64,000 nucleotides of DNA from NCBI RefSeq assembly GCF_963082655.1, contig NC_081553.1, forward strand, positions 19,393,237 through 19,457,236. The letters are read 5' to 3'. The notes beneath the pieces are model-generated. The model searched no databases, was not told the origin of the DNA, and saw nothing but the letters and a program-made list of their open reading frames with translations. The DNA is from Stomoxys calcitrans. Lineage: Eukaryota > Arthropoda > Insecta > Diptera > Muscidae. Below are positions 19,221 through 30,613 of the stretch, one piece after another. The first letter of the stretch is position 1. Each line of letters begins with the position of its first letter. The translations under genes were made by a program, and so were the position numbers.

Positions 19221-19534
19221 CGCGAGCGAAATTTGACAGCTTTCCAATGTTTTGCTTCCATAACAAAACACGTTTCTTAATCTGCACTTATTGTTTTTTT
19301 TTCTATTTTATATACTTTTTTTCACATAAATAAAGAAAATTGAACCATTGAAACCAATAAACAAACAACAATTTTAAGTGTTGCCACTACAGTAGTTTTT
19401 TTTTTGCCATTTTCTCGCTATAAGCAGAGTACTACTTTTCCGCCTATTTTTGGTTTATGTTTCGCCGACGTTTTTTTATATGGAGTTTGATAGCTTTCCG
19501 CCTGAAAAGCTTAACATAATACTCTGCTTAAGAT
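19221..19534. repeat. Second copy of the 14191-14484 repeat
   Basis: It runs collinear with 14191-14484, from CGCGAGCGAAATTTGACAG to ATACTCTGCTTAAG, with small indels. No coding frame. Confidence 0.6.
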
Positions 19535-19554
19535 GTTTTAGAACAAGACAAATT

Positions 19555-19800
19555 TACCCTGGTAGTGTACAGCAAACAGCTGAGTAAATTTTTTTCTCAC
19601 GGAGTACACTATCTGTCAACGAGTTTTCATAACGTTCGGTTGCGTGTGTGCTTTATAGTTAAGAACCACAGCACACACAAACAAAGAAAAATGACGCCAA
19701 CTAGTAACATACTCAAAATCAGAGTTGCACTAATCACTGATTTTGATAGATAGTGCACACGATTTTCTGTTGCTGGCCAACTGCTCCTACCTGTTAAATT
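19555..19800. repeat. Dispersed repeat shared with 38812-38985
   Basis: GTAAACAGCTGAGTA-like, CTGTCAACGAGTTTT, AATCAGAGTTGCACTAATCA and GATAGTGCAC segments recur in the same order at 38812-38985. The right end runs into a CAACCGGTTGCCATGGGATTG fragment of the LINE-derived short repeat (about 19806-19830). Confidence 0.65.
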
Positions 19801-20127
19801 TGTCTTGCGTACAACCGGTTGCCATGGGATTGGGCTGTGTTGATTTAAGGCGTGAAAATAGTTTTAGTGGTGAGAAAGAAATAATTTTATTTTTTGTTCC
19901 TTTCATTCGACGGACAACAAAAAATGGTAATGGAATAGAGCAAGTCTAAACGAAAAATTTCATGCGCTATCTTGAAAACTGATTTTCATATGTTCGTTTC
20001 ATTTGTATCACACGACATATGCAACTAAACATGTGCTAAATTTGGCCTCACATGTTTTGCATGGCTCGTTTTTGCGCCAAGCGAGTCGTTTTGCCTTTAT
20101 AAATTGTGAGGGAAAAACGAGTTGTTT

Positions 20128-20275
20128 TCAGAACATTATTACATTTCTACAATAACCACAAATCATATGGTGCAATCTTGTTATCAAGCTGATCGACGTT
20201 TTGCTAACAAACGCAGCCTGGCCGGCTGAGACCAGCTGTTATAATCTGCCTTGATTATGAAGGGAAAACGAATCG
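20128..20275. mobile_element. Deleted copy of the AGGTGGTCTC MITE family
   Basis: ACCACAAATCATATGGTGCA and CAAGCTGATCGACGTTTTGC are followed directly by GGCCGGCTGAGACCAGCTG. The central part present in the copy at 32861-33065 is missing. Confidence 0.6.
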
Positions 20276-20981
20276 TTTGCCTAAAACAGCTTTGGTCTGA
20301 ATATAGTATCAGTCCTGGTCCTGGATAGCTGTCGAAATCATGCGACAGACAACAGGCGATATCATGCGAACAGACAATAATAACGACTAGTCGTTAGTTA
20401 TATAGTACTAAAATAAAGCACATCATGGTCTCTTATTCTCACGATGTTCCACAGTGCTATGCAGAACTCACTGTATAAGGTTAAGTAAAGCAGTTATCCG
20501 ACATACATTTTTTTAATTTTTAGCAGTACTTGACATTGAGGATATCAACTTTTTTTTTATTTTACATTCATTCTTTGTTTACGTTTACTCATATTTGATG
20601 ACATTTTCAATCGGCAGATTTAAAATCCTTAATGATGTTCATGGGGCCTATCCACTTTATGTTTTCCCAAGTGAGCTAACCTTCTATTAGTGAATCCTGG
20701 GAAAGTGATTTAACCTTCTTAAGTGACCACTGGTCCATACCTTGTATATGATTCTACCATGAGTACCAAAATAAAACACAGCAGATATCAATAGTCGATT
20801 CGGTTTTATAATCGATTGTTCGATTTTTTGAGTCACTTATCGATTGTTTAACACAAAATAGTTGAAAATCCCTAGATCCCCCACTCAGTTCACAAATTTC
20901 TCATGAGAATTTCGATTGCGCAACTCGCTAAACTAGAAGAGAAAAATAACAGATCCGGACCTGCAGACCCTAAGCAATAAC
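20276..20981. other. 5' flank of Hibch
   Basis: No supported gene. This should hold the Hibch promoter and 5' UTR. I cannot identify a TATA box or initiator with confidence. Confidence 0.4.
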
Positions 20982-23900
20982 ATGGTAAGTTCGAAGTTCC
21001 AAATTCCAAAGAATATTCAGTGATAGCTGTTTGAAGTGGCGTATTTTTGTGCCTTGTGATGTCAGGTGAAGTTGAGGTGTGGTACCATGATGCACCTGAG
21101 AAAATAGTGGGAAAATATATATACAACTTAATTTTCTTTTTACGCAGACCATCCAACGTATAATCTACGCATTTGGTCATCGCACCATTCCATTGTTGGC
21201 CAATCCAAACACCACTCAAGCGATACGAAAAATGTCTACCTCGGTATTGGCAACAGAATCGTCAGACAAAGGTCAGTGATGTACAACAAAATGAAGTTAT
21301 TTTTGTTTTTTAATTTAAAGTTTGTTTTTTTTCTTTTGGTGTTGTAAATGATAATTAGGAATGATAATTTTGAATCGGCCAAAAGCTTTAAATGCCATTA
21401 ATTTGGAAATGGTGCGCAAAATTTTTAAACATTTGAAAAAATGTGAGAAAACCAAATCTCTTATGATAATTAAGGGTACTGGCGATAAGGCGTTCTGTGC
21501 TGGCGGTGACGTACGTGCGGTAGTTGAAGCCGGCCCCACAGAGGAATCAAAGAGTTTCTTCCGTGAAGAATATACAACGAATGCCTTAATTGGCAATTAC
21601 AAAATTCCCTATATTGCTTTAATTGACGGCATTACAATGGGTGGTGGTGTTGGTCTATCTGTACATGGCAAATATCGTGTGGCCACAGAACGCACCCTCT
21701 TCGCTATGCCCGAAACAGCAATTGGCCTTTTCCCCGATGTCGGTGGTTCCTACTTCCTTCCGCGTTTGCAAGGCAAACTTGGTCTTTACCTTGGACTTAC
21801 TGGATTCCGGCTTAAGGGTGAAGATGTGCTAAAAGCTGGCATAGCAACACACTATTGTGACAGCTCGAAATTAAGTGAACTAGAATCGGCTTTGCTCAAC
21901 TGCCCTGACGCTGATGAAGTGCCAGATATATTAACTAAATTTAATATGCCTTCGGCAAAACCATTTGTACTGGAACCTAAAATGGATCAAATCAATAAGT
22001 GTTTCTCGGGCGAAAGCGTTGAGGAAATTTTAGAGAATCTCAAAAATGATGGCAGTGAATGGGCAACAAAAACACTACAGGTAAGTAGAATAAAACATAA
22101 CTGGGGGTCTACGTGCCTCTTAATGCCATGGCTCATAATTTCCAATGTAAACATCTTATCTTGCCTGTCTTCTTTAACTTATCAAGCTAAACAAATATTT
22201 GATAGTTTTGCTGCTTTCTTTATACATATATCTCTTTGAGATTTGAAGGCAGTATTTCTTATCTATTTTGTTGCTACTTTATATTTTGGCAAGTTATGTA
22301 CTTAAATATTATATGTGGGGTCTTGGGGTCTCCCATAACACGAAATTTGTTGCTAATTTTCTTGTTATTTTTTTAGCGCTGTTAATAAAAACAGAAGTAT
22401 TGCACTTGGCAATCAAATGACAGCTAGGGACTATTGGATTAATGAGATTGAGATAAAATGTACCTTTTCCATTGAGTAGATGATATTATATAGACATCAC
22501 GTATGTATATCAGCTTTTGGAAAAACAAGTTTTTGTTTAACTAAATAGGAGAACAACCAATAATTTTGCAGTTAAAATAATGCACTATGCTGGATTTGTA
22601 GTGCAATTATAATTGTAAAGACAAACGAACGTATTAATTAGCACAACTTTTGTTTGTGAAAAAAATTGTACACACATACATACATACATATGTATGTACA
22701 TGGGAGAATGAACAAAATATTTAACTAATCTAAATTTGCATTTTTTACTATTGACATTTTGATGGACATGCAAAAGCTTATGCGACATGGTGGCATGCAT
22801 TAGGAAATTTTTATTTGATCTATTCTGAGATAATTCTGACCCGGTTAAGGTCCCCAGATTTATTTCCAAATATGTTAACTTGCCAACTGAGCGACACACA
22901 GTAAAGTAACTTCCGAAGACGGAGATACTTCATGCGCCAAAACAAAATTATATTTGAATTAATTTATTTCAGCACATGTAATGTAAAGCCAACAGACCTA
23001 TTAAGCAATAACACAATGCATATATGTTATAAAAACTAATTCATATTGAACGCATGATAACTTAAAATAAACTAAAAAATAAAAGGCAACAGAAAAATGG
23101 GTTTACCTAGCAGACACTACTCAAACAAACCCCAAAACAAAAAATAAAGTTATTTAGTCTATCTACTGGACATTAACGCAGCAGCCATTCAAATCATCAC
23201 CCAAAAGACTTCAGGTTCGATCTATGTAATCTAGAGCGAGAGGTTCGTCGCTTTAAAAGAGCCTCCAGATCAAGCTACATATCAAGTGGGTCTAAAAAGC
23301 ATTCGCGAGGATATTGTACCGGAAGCGGTGAAGAGTGTGCGATTGAATGTCAATGCCATAGTGCTAGAAGTGTGTTTGTGTTGTAACCAGGGACACACGT
23401 CTTCTGTTCATCTATCTAGCCAATCAAACTCGACTATTACTAACCGCTCTAGACGCGCCTAATCTAATCAATTAGGGCTTAAACCACGTGTAATGCCAAA
23501 CGAAAACCACGTGTTATGCTAGAAGACTGTACCTGTCAGAACTATAATGTTGTTGTTGTTGTTTTAGCAGTGTGTTGTACACTGCTTGTAGCGCTGGGTA
23601 TCACCTATACATAAGATGGTGTTTTGGATGGTCTCTGGTATAACAGCCCAGAAGGTATTGCTTAAGCTGCCATTAGCCGATAAGACATGTCATATGTAAT
23701 TTGAAAAACAGCAACTCTGAAAATTGTATATATCGTGTAATACGTACGAAAAATTAAATACGACAAATGAATTTTTAATTAAATCTTGCTTTTATTCCAT
23801 GTTGTTGTTGTTGTTGTTGTTGTAGCAGTGTGTTAAACACTGAGACGACAGCCCTTGCCGATGAAGAACTCCATCGGGTCAATCCGGTGCGTACAACCGG

Positions 23901-26578
23901 CTGCCATGGGATTGAACTTTTGCTTTTATTCCATCGAACATACATGCAGACACATGTAAAAGTACCATACATATTAGATTACATGCTGATGAGAGCGCCC
24001 TCTATTCGTATTCGACGTACATAAGATAGGTCTTATGAGGACAGACAGCCCATATGACATGTCTTATCGTCTAATAGCAGCTTTAAACAGCAGGTAGTTT
24101 TGTCTTCGTAATAGTAGGATCTTTGTCTCCTGTTGGAAGTTGACCACGTGAGAACTGAGGAGACAGCCCGTGGTAGTTCGGAGATCGGCATTCTGACAGC
24201 TCTGCGCGTTACAGAGCTGGCGAGACCACACTAGCGCTGCATAACTTACCACAGACCGGCCAATTGCTTTGTACGTGGTCAACAAAGTTTCTTTGTCAGC
24301 ACCCCAAGTGCTGCGAAAAGTGACTTGAGGACCTTGTTTCTACTTATAACTTTATCGCTAATTGCTGTGACATGTGAGGAGAACGTCATGGCCATTATTT
24401 ATTTAAAGGCGCCTGGTCATATCAAATATCATAGGCAATCAGTATTTAACAAGAGCCGGTGCCGTCCGACCTCCCACTAAGACTCCGGTAGCTTTCATCT
24501 GAACTTCGCGTGACTACGATAAACACCACACAGATAGAATGTCAAAGATCCAGCCTGTATGGAGCGCATAGTTTTCCCGTGTCGGTAAAGCTATATTTCG
24601 TGGACCCCTCTTCAAAAATCCATCCACTGCTCAATATTCACTCGGATCTGTACACTACATCGACAATTAGGACGACACCAACTGACCTCTACTGTCGCTA
24701 GACAATGGGGCGACTTTGAATTTTTCTCTAAAGACAAAATTTCTATGAAATTTTCTCTAAAGACAAAATTTCTATGAAATTTTCTCTAAAGACAAAATTT
24801 CTATGAAATTTTCTCTAAAGACAAAATTTCTATGAAATTTTCTCTAAAGACAAAATTTCTATGAAATTTTCTCTAAAGACAAAATTTCTATGAAATTTTC
24901 TCTAAAGACAAAATTTCTATGAAATTTTCTCTAAAGACAAAATTTCTATGAAATTTTCTCTAAAGACAAAATTTCTATGAAATTTTCTCTAAAGACAAAA
25001 TTTCTATGAAATTTTCTCTAAAGACAAAATTTCTATGAAATTTTCTCTAAAGACAAAATTTCCATGAAATTTTCTCTAAAGACAAAATTTCTATGAAATT
25101 TTCTCTAAAGACAAAATTTCTATGAAATTTTCTCTAAAGACAAAATTTCTATGAAATTTTCTCTAAAGACAAAATTTCTATGAAATTTTCTCTAAAGACA
25201 AAATTTCTATGAAATTTTCTCTAAAGACAAAATTTCTATGAAATTTTCTCTAAAGACAAAATTTCTATGAAATTTTCTCTAAAGACAAAATTTCTATGAA
25301 ATTTTCTCTAAAGACAAAATTTCTATGAAATTTTCTCTAAAGACAAAATTTCTATGAAATTTTCTCTAAAGACAAAATTTCTATGAAATTTTCTCTAAAG
25401 ACAAAATTTCTATGAAATTTTCTCTAAAGGCAAAATTTCTATGAAATTTTCTCTAAAGACAAAATTTCTATGAAATTTTCTCTAAAGACAAAATTTCTAT
25501 GAAATTTTCTCTAAAGACAAAATTTCTATGAAATTTTCTCTAAAGACAAAATTTCTATGAAATTTTCTCTAAAGACAAAATTTCTATGAAATTTTCTCTA
25601 AAGACAAAATTTCTATGAAATTTTCTCTAAAGACAAAATTTCTATGAAATTTTCTCTAAAGACAAAATTTCTATGAAATTTTCTCTAAAGACAAAATTTC
25701 TATGAAATTTTCTCTAAAGACAAAATTTCTATGAAATTTTCTCTAAAGACAAAATTTCTATGAAATTTTCTCTAAAGACAAAATTTCTATGAAATTTTCT
25801 CTAAAGACAAAATTTCTATGAAATTTTCTCTAAAGACAAAATTTCTATGAAATTTTCTCTAAAGACAAAATTTCTATGAAATTTTCTCTAAAGACAAAAT
25901 TTCTATGAAATTTTCTCTAAAGGCAAAATTTCTATGAAATTTTCTCTAAAGACAAAATTTCTATGAAATTTTCTCTAAAGACAAAATTTCTATGAAATTT
26001 TCTCTAAAGACAAAATTTCTATGAAATTTTCTCTAAAGACAAAATTTCTATGAAATTTTCTCTAAAGACAAAATTTCTATGAAATTTTCTCTAAAGACAA
26101 AATTTCTATGAAATTTTCTCTAAAGACAAAATTTCTATGAAATTTTCTCTAAAGACAAGATGGAGAATATTGTTTTGATTATTTATTTCTATCAATCCTT
26201 CACAAGACTTTTGTCTAACTGCTCCCTATAGTTTTTGTAAATAAATTAGGTCAAATGCATATTAAAATTTATCTTTTCAAACCCATTTTTTGTTTTCATT
26301 TGCAGACAATGGCGAAGATGTCGCCAACTTCAATGAAAGTCACTTTCCGTCAATTGGAATTAGGTGCAAAGTTATCATTGCCCCAGTGCCTTAATATGGA
26401 ATATCGTATTGTATTGCGTCATTTGGAAAACAGCGATTTCAAGGAAGGCGTGCGTGCTCTACTTATCGACAAGGATCAGAAGCCCCAATGGAATCCCAGC
26501 ACCGTAGAGGCAGTCACCGAAGAACGTGTGCAGTCGTTCTTTGCAAAATTGCCCGACACTGAAGAGCTTAAATTGTAA
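20982..26578 (+). CDS. Hibch: 3-hydroxyisobutyryl-CoA hydrolase, mitochondrial
   Basis: Four coding exons (20982-20984, 21148-21271, 21359-22080, 26306-26578) encode 373 residues. The first exon contributes only the ATG before a GTAAGT donor. The N-terminus [18 protein letters not shown] is basic and amphipathic, as for mitochondrial import. The crotonase fold is clear: [34 protein letters not shown] (oxyanion-hole region), [18 protein letters not shown] and [16 protein letters not shown], which holds the acidic residue used in catalysis. The last exon continues as [20 protein letters not shown] and ends LKL, as in animal HIBCH. The enzyme hydrolyses 3-hydroxyisobutyryl-CoA in valine catabolism. 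Intron 3 (22081-26305) is 4.2 kb and contains transposon debris plus the 29-bp satellite array. No frame damage is seen. Confidence 0.96.
22240..23200. other. Hibch intron 3, unannotated part
   Basis: AT-rich intronic sequence with a short TACATACATACATATGTATG microsatellite-palindrome near 22676-22700. No gene. Confidence 0.5.
23205..23480 (+). pseudogene. Jockey-like LINE C-terminal fragment
   Basis: The translated fragments [25 protein letters not shown] and NCNQGHTS-like residues match the C-terminal part of the LINE derivative at 1527-2541, in the same order. It is heavily eroded. Confidence 0.6.
23548..23610 (-). repeat. LINE tail fragment, (GTT)n end
   Basis: GTTGTTGTTGTTGTTTTAGC followed by AGTGTGTTGTACACTGC is, on the minus strand, the (CAA)n tail and terminal bases of the LINE-derived short repeat, followed by unrelated sequence. 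Confidence 0.6.
23801..23914 (-). repeat. LINE-derived short composite repeat (~110 bp)
   Basis: Read on the minus strand it starts CAATCCCATGGCAGCCGGTT, continues through CGGATTGACCCGATGGAGTT and GGGCTGTCGTCTCAGTGTT, and ends CACTGCTACAACAACAAC. The head matches the 5' part of the LINE at 1527 and the end matches that LINE's tail, so it looks like a LINE reduced to its two ends. Confidence 0.75.
24370..24717 (+). repeat. Interspersed repeat family copy
   Basis: AACGTCATGGCCATTATTTA, TTTAAAGGCGCC and ATCATAGGCAATCAGTATTT match the family described at 880-1200. It directly abuts the 29-bp array. Confidence 0.55.
24718..26158. repeat. About 50-copy array of the 29-bp near-palindromic repeat
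   Basis: An almost perfectly homogeneous tandem array fills 1.44 kb of Hibch intron 3. Each 29-bp unit is made of GAAATTTT, CTCTAAAGAC and AAAATTTC plus a TAT linker. The arms are exact reverse complements, and the inner TCT/AGA extend the dyad. Only a few variants are visible: one C for T near 25064 and AAAGGC for AAAGAC at 25430 and 25923, which are exactly 17 units (493 bp) apart. The homogeneity implies recent expansion or conversion. Confidence 0.98.
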
Positions 26579-27309
26579 TTGGAATATATGTGTGCATATG
26601 TATTATATGCCTGTTTCCCACCCAGCCAATTAGAATAACTTCCAGTAGTAGCTGCTTGCTTCGAAGTCATCCATTCAAAAATGTGTTTGTTCGTAACGTA
26701 CACATTCCGCGCATGACGCATGACTTTTTTTTTTCTTAAAAAGTGTGTTTTTTATTTTTCCATACGATTCCAATTTTTTAAGTGTGTGTGCCTTTATTGC
26801 AATGCCGAAAATTTTTTCTAACATTCATGTGTTTAAATATTTCGATTAATGTTTACATTTACTAATTATTATTTTTTTTTATATATCATTAGAAGAAACC
26901 CCATCGTATTTTTTTACTCATAACAATGATATTACAGTGCAAAACTAATTGTATGTATTTATTTTTTTTCTACAGAAAATCCTAAACTGACAATATACAT
27001 AAATACGTACATACGTAGAGTAACTACATATTAAAAATGAGAGGAAATAAAGCTAAGAAAATAGTACCAAACAATTTTAGAGTGCCAGGATAATAATTGC
27101 ATTTATTTCCTTATTTGGGAATCAAACAAAATACAAAAAATAAACAACAGTGCCAAGATGTTTGATTGTTCTACAACAATTTCCTGTTAAATGTCTTAAA
27201 TATACATACATAATATATTTACTTGAATAAATATTGCATCTATTAAATTTTTAGCGAATACATTACAAATATATTGCATTAATTGTTTTTATTATAATTT
27301 TTTTGTTGA
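26579..27309. other. Convergent 3' regions of Hibch and COG2
   Basis: The Hibch 3' UTR probably ends near the AATAAA at 27046-27051. The rest is AT-rich with TACATACATA microsatellite patches. A minus-strand AATAAA (27288-27293) lies only about 17 nt after the COG2 stop. Confidence 0.6.
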
Positions 27310-29765
27310 TTATTTGCTTACTTTAATGCTATCTTCGACAATGTTGTTTAGTTCCATTAACTGTTCCACATCACTAGGCATAAAACCTAATTTGGACAAT
27401 TCAGTGGTCCAGGAGGAGACATCAACACGTAATTGGAGGCGTATTTTATCATCGTCCGACATGGTGGCACCACCTGTCAATGTTGGTTGTTGGCCTTTGA
27501 GACTGCGTAAACGGCGCAAAGATTCTTCGGTCTTTTGAACAGATGTCAGAACTTCCTTAACGACATCCAAATAGCTGGGGACAAATTAGAAAAAAAAAAT
27601 ACAGCTTACACTTAAATAAAGGACCATAAAACCATCGAAATTTTGTCTTCAGAGAAAATTTCATAGAATTTTTGTCTTTACAAAAAATTTCATCAATTTA
27701 TTTTCTTCAGAGAAGATTTGTTAGAAATTTGGTCATTTCCTTGATTCTTTTACAGTTCGAGCCCAAAATAACCCCATATTTGATTTTGAGACTTACTCTG
27801 TAGTAATTTTGTTTAACACCTGCTCCAAAATACGGCGCACTACAGTATCGCCCAACTTGTCTCCGAATTCTTCTTTGAAATTTTTCAGAGGCTTTAACAT
27901 TTGTTCCACATAAGCTGAACAACGTGTCGGCACATCACGATTTGTTTTGCGATACAAGCGTGGCAAATCATTGACTTGTTTCACATTCTCAGGACCACAT
28001 TCTTGAACCACATTCTCAACCAGAGCTCGTTGAATTTCAAGCAAATGTTGGGAAAATGTTTTCTTTATATCTTCGAATGATTTCGATACAGCGTTTCGTA
28101 TGAATTCCAACTGATTTTGCTGTAACTTCGGCACAGATGTTGGTTTTAGGTGTTGCGATACAAGTTGATGTTCTTGATCTGCTAAAACGCTTAATAATTT
28201 GTTGATATCGGAATGAAGAGCTGTTAACAAAGTGATGTTTTTAAACTTCAAAGATGCCATCGTCGTGTTACTCTTGGAGGTAATTAAACTCAAAACTACT
28301 TTTATCCAATGGGACAATCGCAGCAGTATTTGTATATGCAGCTTATAGAACTTTGGAAAGAGCTCAATCAGAAAAACCCCTTCTGACCAGCACGATTCTA
28401 TTGCTTGCATGGCTTTACTGAATGTTTTGAATTGGAAATGGGCAGAATTGGTATTTAAAGCATCCTCAGTTAAGGGTGGCTCCAATGTAGCTTCGAATTT
28501 TCCAGCAATTTCCTAGAATGAAAAACTCTTAGCTTATTTTTCGTATATTTTTCAAAGACTTTACTCACTTGAAAACATATTTGGAAATACACTGGCAGAT
28601 TCCAACGTGCTTCAAAACTTTTCGTTTGTTTGTGTTGTTTGATAACTTCAATGGAGTCCTCGGTAGCCAATAACTCCTCGATCTTACTTAGAAAATCACG
28701 CGTGCATTTATACTTGGCATAGAACACTTCCGAGTTGCCAGGAGCAAATATTGAGGACATGTGATTTTCCAAACGCATTTCCACATCGGACCAGAAGCTA
28801 TTGACCACAAAGTTAAAACCCCGTAACTTGTCCGTATATTGGGTCAGGCGCAACAAATCCGTCATATGCAGTGATATGAAATTCAAAACTTTACTATAAA
28901 TACCCGCTAATCCTTGTGGTGTCTGTTGTAGGTTATGCTCGGTTAATATTTCGGACATGTAAGGTGCTACAATATCTTCCTTGAAAGCCATCTCAGCCAT
29001 TGTACAGGCATCTAGTGTTATGTAGATTCGTAGGCACCGTTCCAGCGATTCCGAACAAGTGGCATTGGCAATTTTCAAAGATTCAGCAAATAGGGCACGC
29101 AGCTTCTTATGTACCTCAGACTCAAGTCTACGTATATTGGTCTGCGCTTCTGCACTTAAATACTCGTTACAAAATTTCTCATTGAATTTCAATTGCACCA
29201 AGTCCAAGGCAGCTCTTTCCAAATCTACAGTCTTTACTTCCTCCCTCAATTGATTTGCCAAAAGGTCTTCCAGTTTGCGTGTGGTTTCATATACCTTTTT
29301 TAGACTTTGCAAATTCCTTCTTAGATTTCTCAGTTGCCGCTTTGCTTCCAGTTTTTCACGTATTTCCGATACATTTTCATCTATCATACTTTGAATGCTT
29401 AGAATTTCTTCTCGAAATTCTTCCAAAGGTTTTTGTATTGTATCAATTGACTGATCTAGCCCCACAAGATTCGCCGACAGGCTAACAAAGTCGGCATAAT
29501 CTTCGTTGATTAGATCTATCATAGATGCCCTAAGACTTTTCAGATACAATCCCAAATCATCGCGTAATAGCTCCAAACTAGATACATTACGATTTTTATG
29601 CAGGAAATCGTCCACCGAAAAATTTGTCTACAAAGGATAGGTTGGCTTATCAATCATATTCTACACTGAAGCAACACTTATACTGACTTTCAAGAACTCA
29701 TTTTTATCGAAGCAAAGCTTCTCCCCAGATTCCCTAGCCGAATTTTTGGGGACGGACTCAATCAT
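27310..29765 (-). CDS. COG2: Conserved oligomeric Golgi complex subunit 2
   Basis: Four exons on the minus strand (29765-29688, 29627-28569, 28512-27797, 27574-27310) join in frame to 705 residues, close to the usual COG2 length. The introns are 60, 56 and 222 nt, with GT-AG borders. The N-terminus ends LCFDKNEFLK and exon 2 opens TNFSVDDFLHKN, followed by LELLRDDLGLYLKSLRASMI and INEDYADFVSLSANLVGLD, the COG2 family signature. A long coiled-coil (about 80-180) follows, and the C-terminal half is the helical-bundle part of this tethering family. COG2 belongs to lobe A of the COG complex, which tethers retrograde vesicles within the Golgi. The gene converges with Hibch. Its third intron holds degenerate inverted copies of the 29-bp satellite, and a hAT-like MITE ends 85 bp upstream of its start. 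Confidence 0.96.
27637..27712. repeat. Degenerate inverted copies of the 29-bp repeat in a COG2 intron
   Basis: GAAATTTTGTCTTCAGAGAA followed by AATTTCATAGAATTTTTGTC and a third decayed copy is the reverse complement of the unit that fills the Hibch intron. About 2.5 units remain, with several substitutions. Confidence 0.75.
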
Positions 29766-29849
29766 TGTATTGTCCTGAGGACCAAAAGTCCTTTATTCCA
29801 TGTAAAAAAAAAAATTAAACACAACTAAACTTGTCCACTTGGCTCTAGT

Positions 29850-30605
29850 TAGAGATGTGAGCGTGAGTGATTTTACGCCTACGAGAAAAATGTTAGTCAC
29901 GCACTACTTTTTTTATGTTGACTCACGTATAGGCAAAATTTTACTCTTGCACAACACACAAGAAAATCACGACTGACGAGACAATCTTGGCTCACGAGAC
30001 ACTCGCGAACATTTCCGATTCAAGAGGCACTGACGACTCCAGGGTATCAACAAATCTCTGATATAATATATTAACACCGATTGAATAAAACAAATAAATC
30101 GAAGCGACTACATAGTTCTGTGTAACTGTATATAAATATATTTACCTCCACGCTTCAAGAAAAAAAAAAATACATCAAGCTATAGCTTCACGGCCAGTAA
30201 AACGAAAATACAGTTATGTGTAACTGTAACAACACTAAGCGAATGGAGCAACAACACGGAATCCACACAGATTCGTCACCAACGAAATCCAATTGTAAAT
30301 ATTTGGTCTCCCCATTTTTATGAATCTGTTGACAGATATTGTTTCTACTTCTTTCATACTTCTCCAATAGTGACAGTGTGCTAAATTGGCATGTTAAAAT
30401 AGCGTATGATTTGAGTGCGTGCAAAGAATGTTGTTATTGTTATTATTTTTTATCGTTAGTAGTGATTTTCTCGTGAGTCGTGAATAGTGTCATAAGCATG
30501 ATTTCAATCACTTACACACTATCACGTAATTAGATTTGGATCTATATCGTGAATCAAGTGATTCACGCGAGACACAACAACTCACGAGTCACGTGCACAC
30601 CTCTA
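29850..30605. mobile_element. hAT-like non-autonomous element upstream of COG2
   Basis: The ends are TAGAGATGTGAGCGTGAGTG and, in reverse complement, TAGAGGTGTGCACGTGACTC, an imperfect terminal inverted repeat of hAT type (TAGNG). Candidate 8-bp target duplications GCTCTAGT (29842-29849) and GCTCTAAT (30606-30613) match at seven of eight bases. Many CTCACG/CGTGAG motifs cluster near both ends, as subterminal transposase sites do in hAT elements. No transposase frame is present. Confidence 0.7.
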
Positions 30606-30613
30606 GCTCTAAT

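Noticed and set aside
23775..23972. Frame with a polyglutamine run
   Set aside because: The CAA run is the microsatellite tail of a LINE-derived repeat, not a coding tract.
24718..26158. CRISPR-like array
   Set aside because: The 29-bp units are directly adjacent with only a constant 3-bp linker. There are no unique spacers, and the host is a eukaryote.
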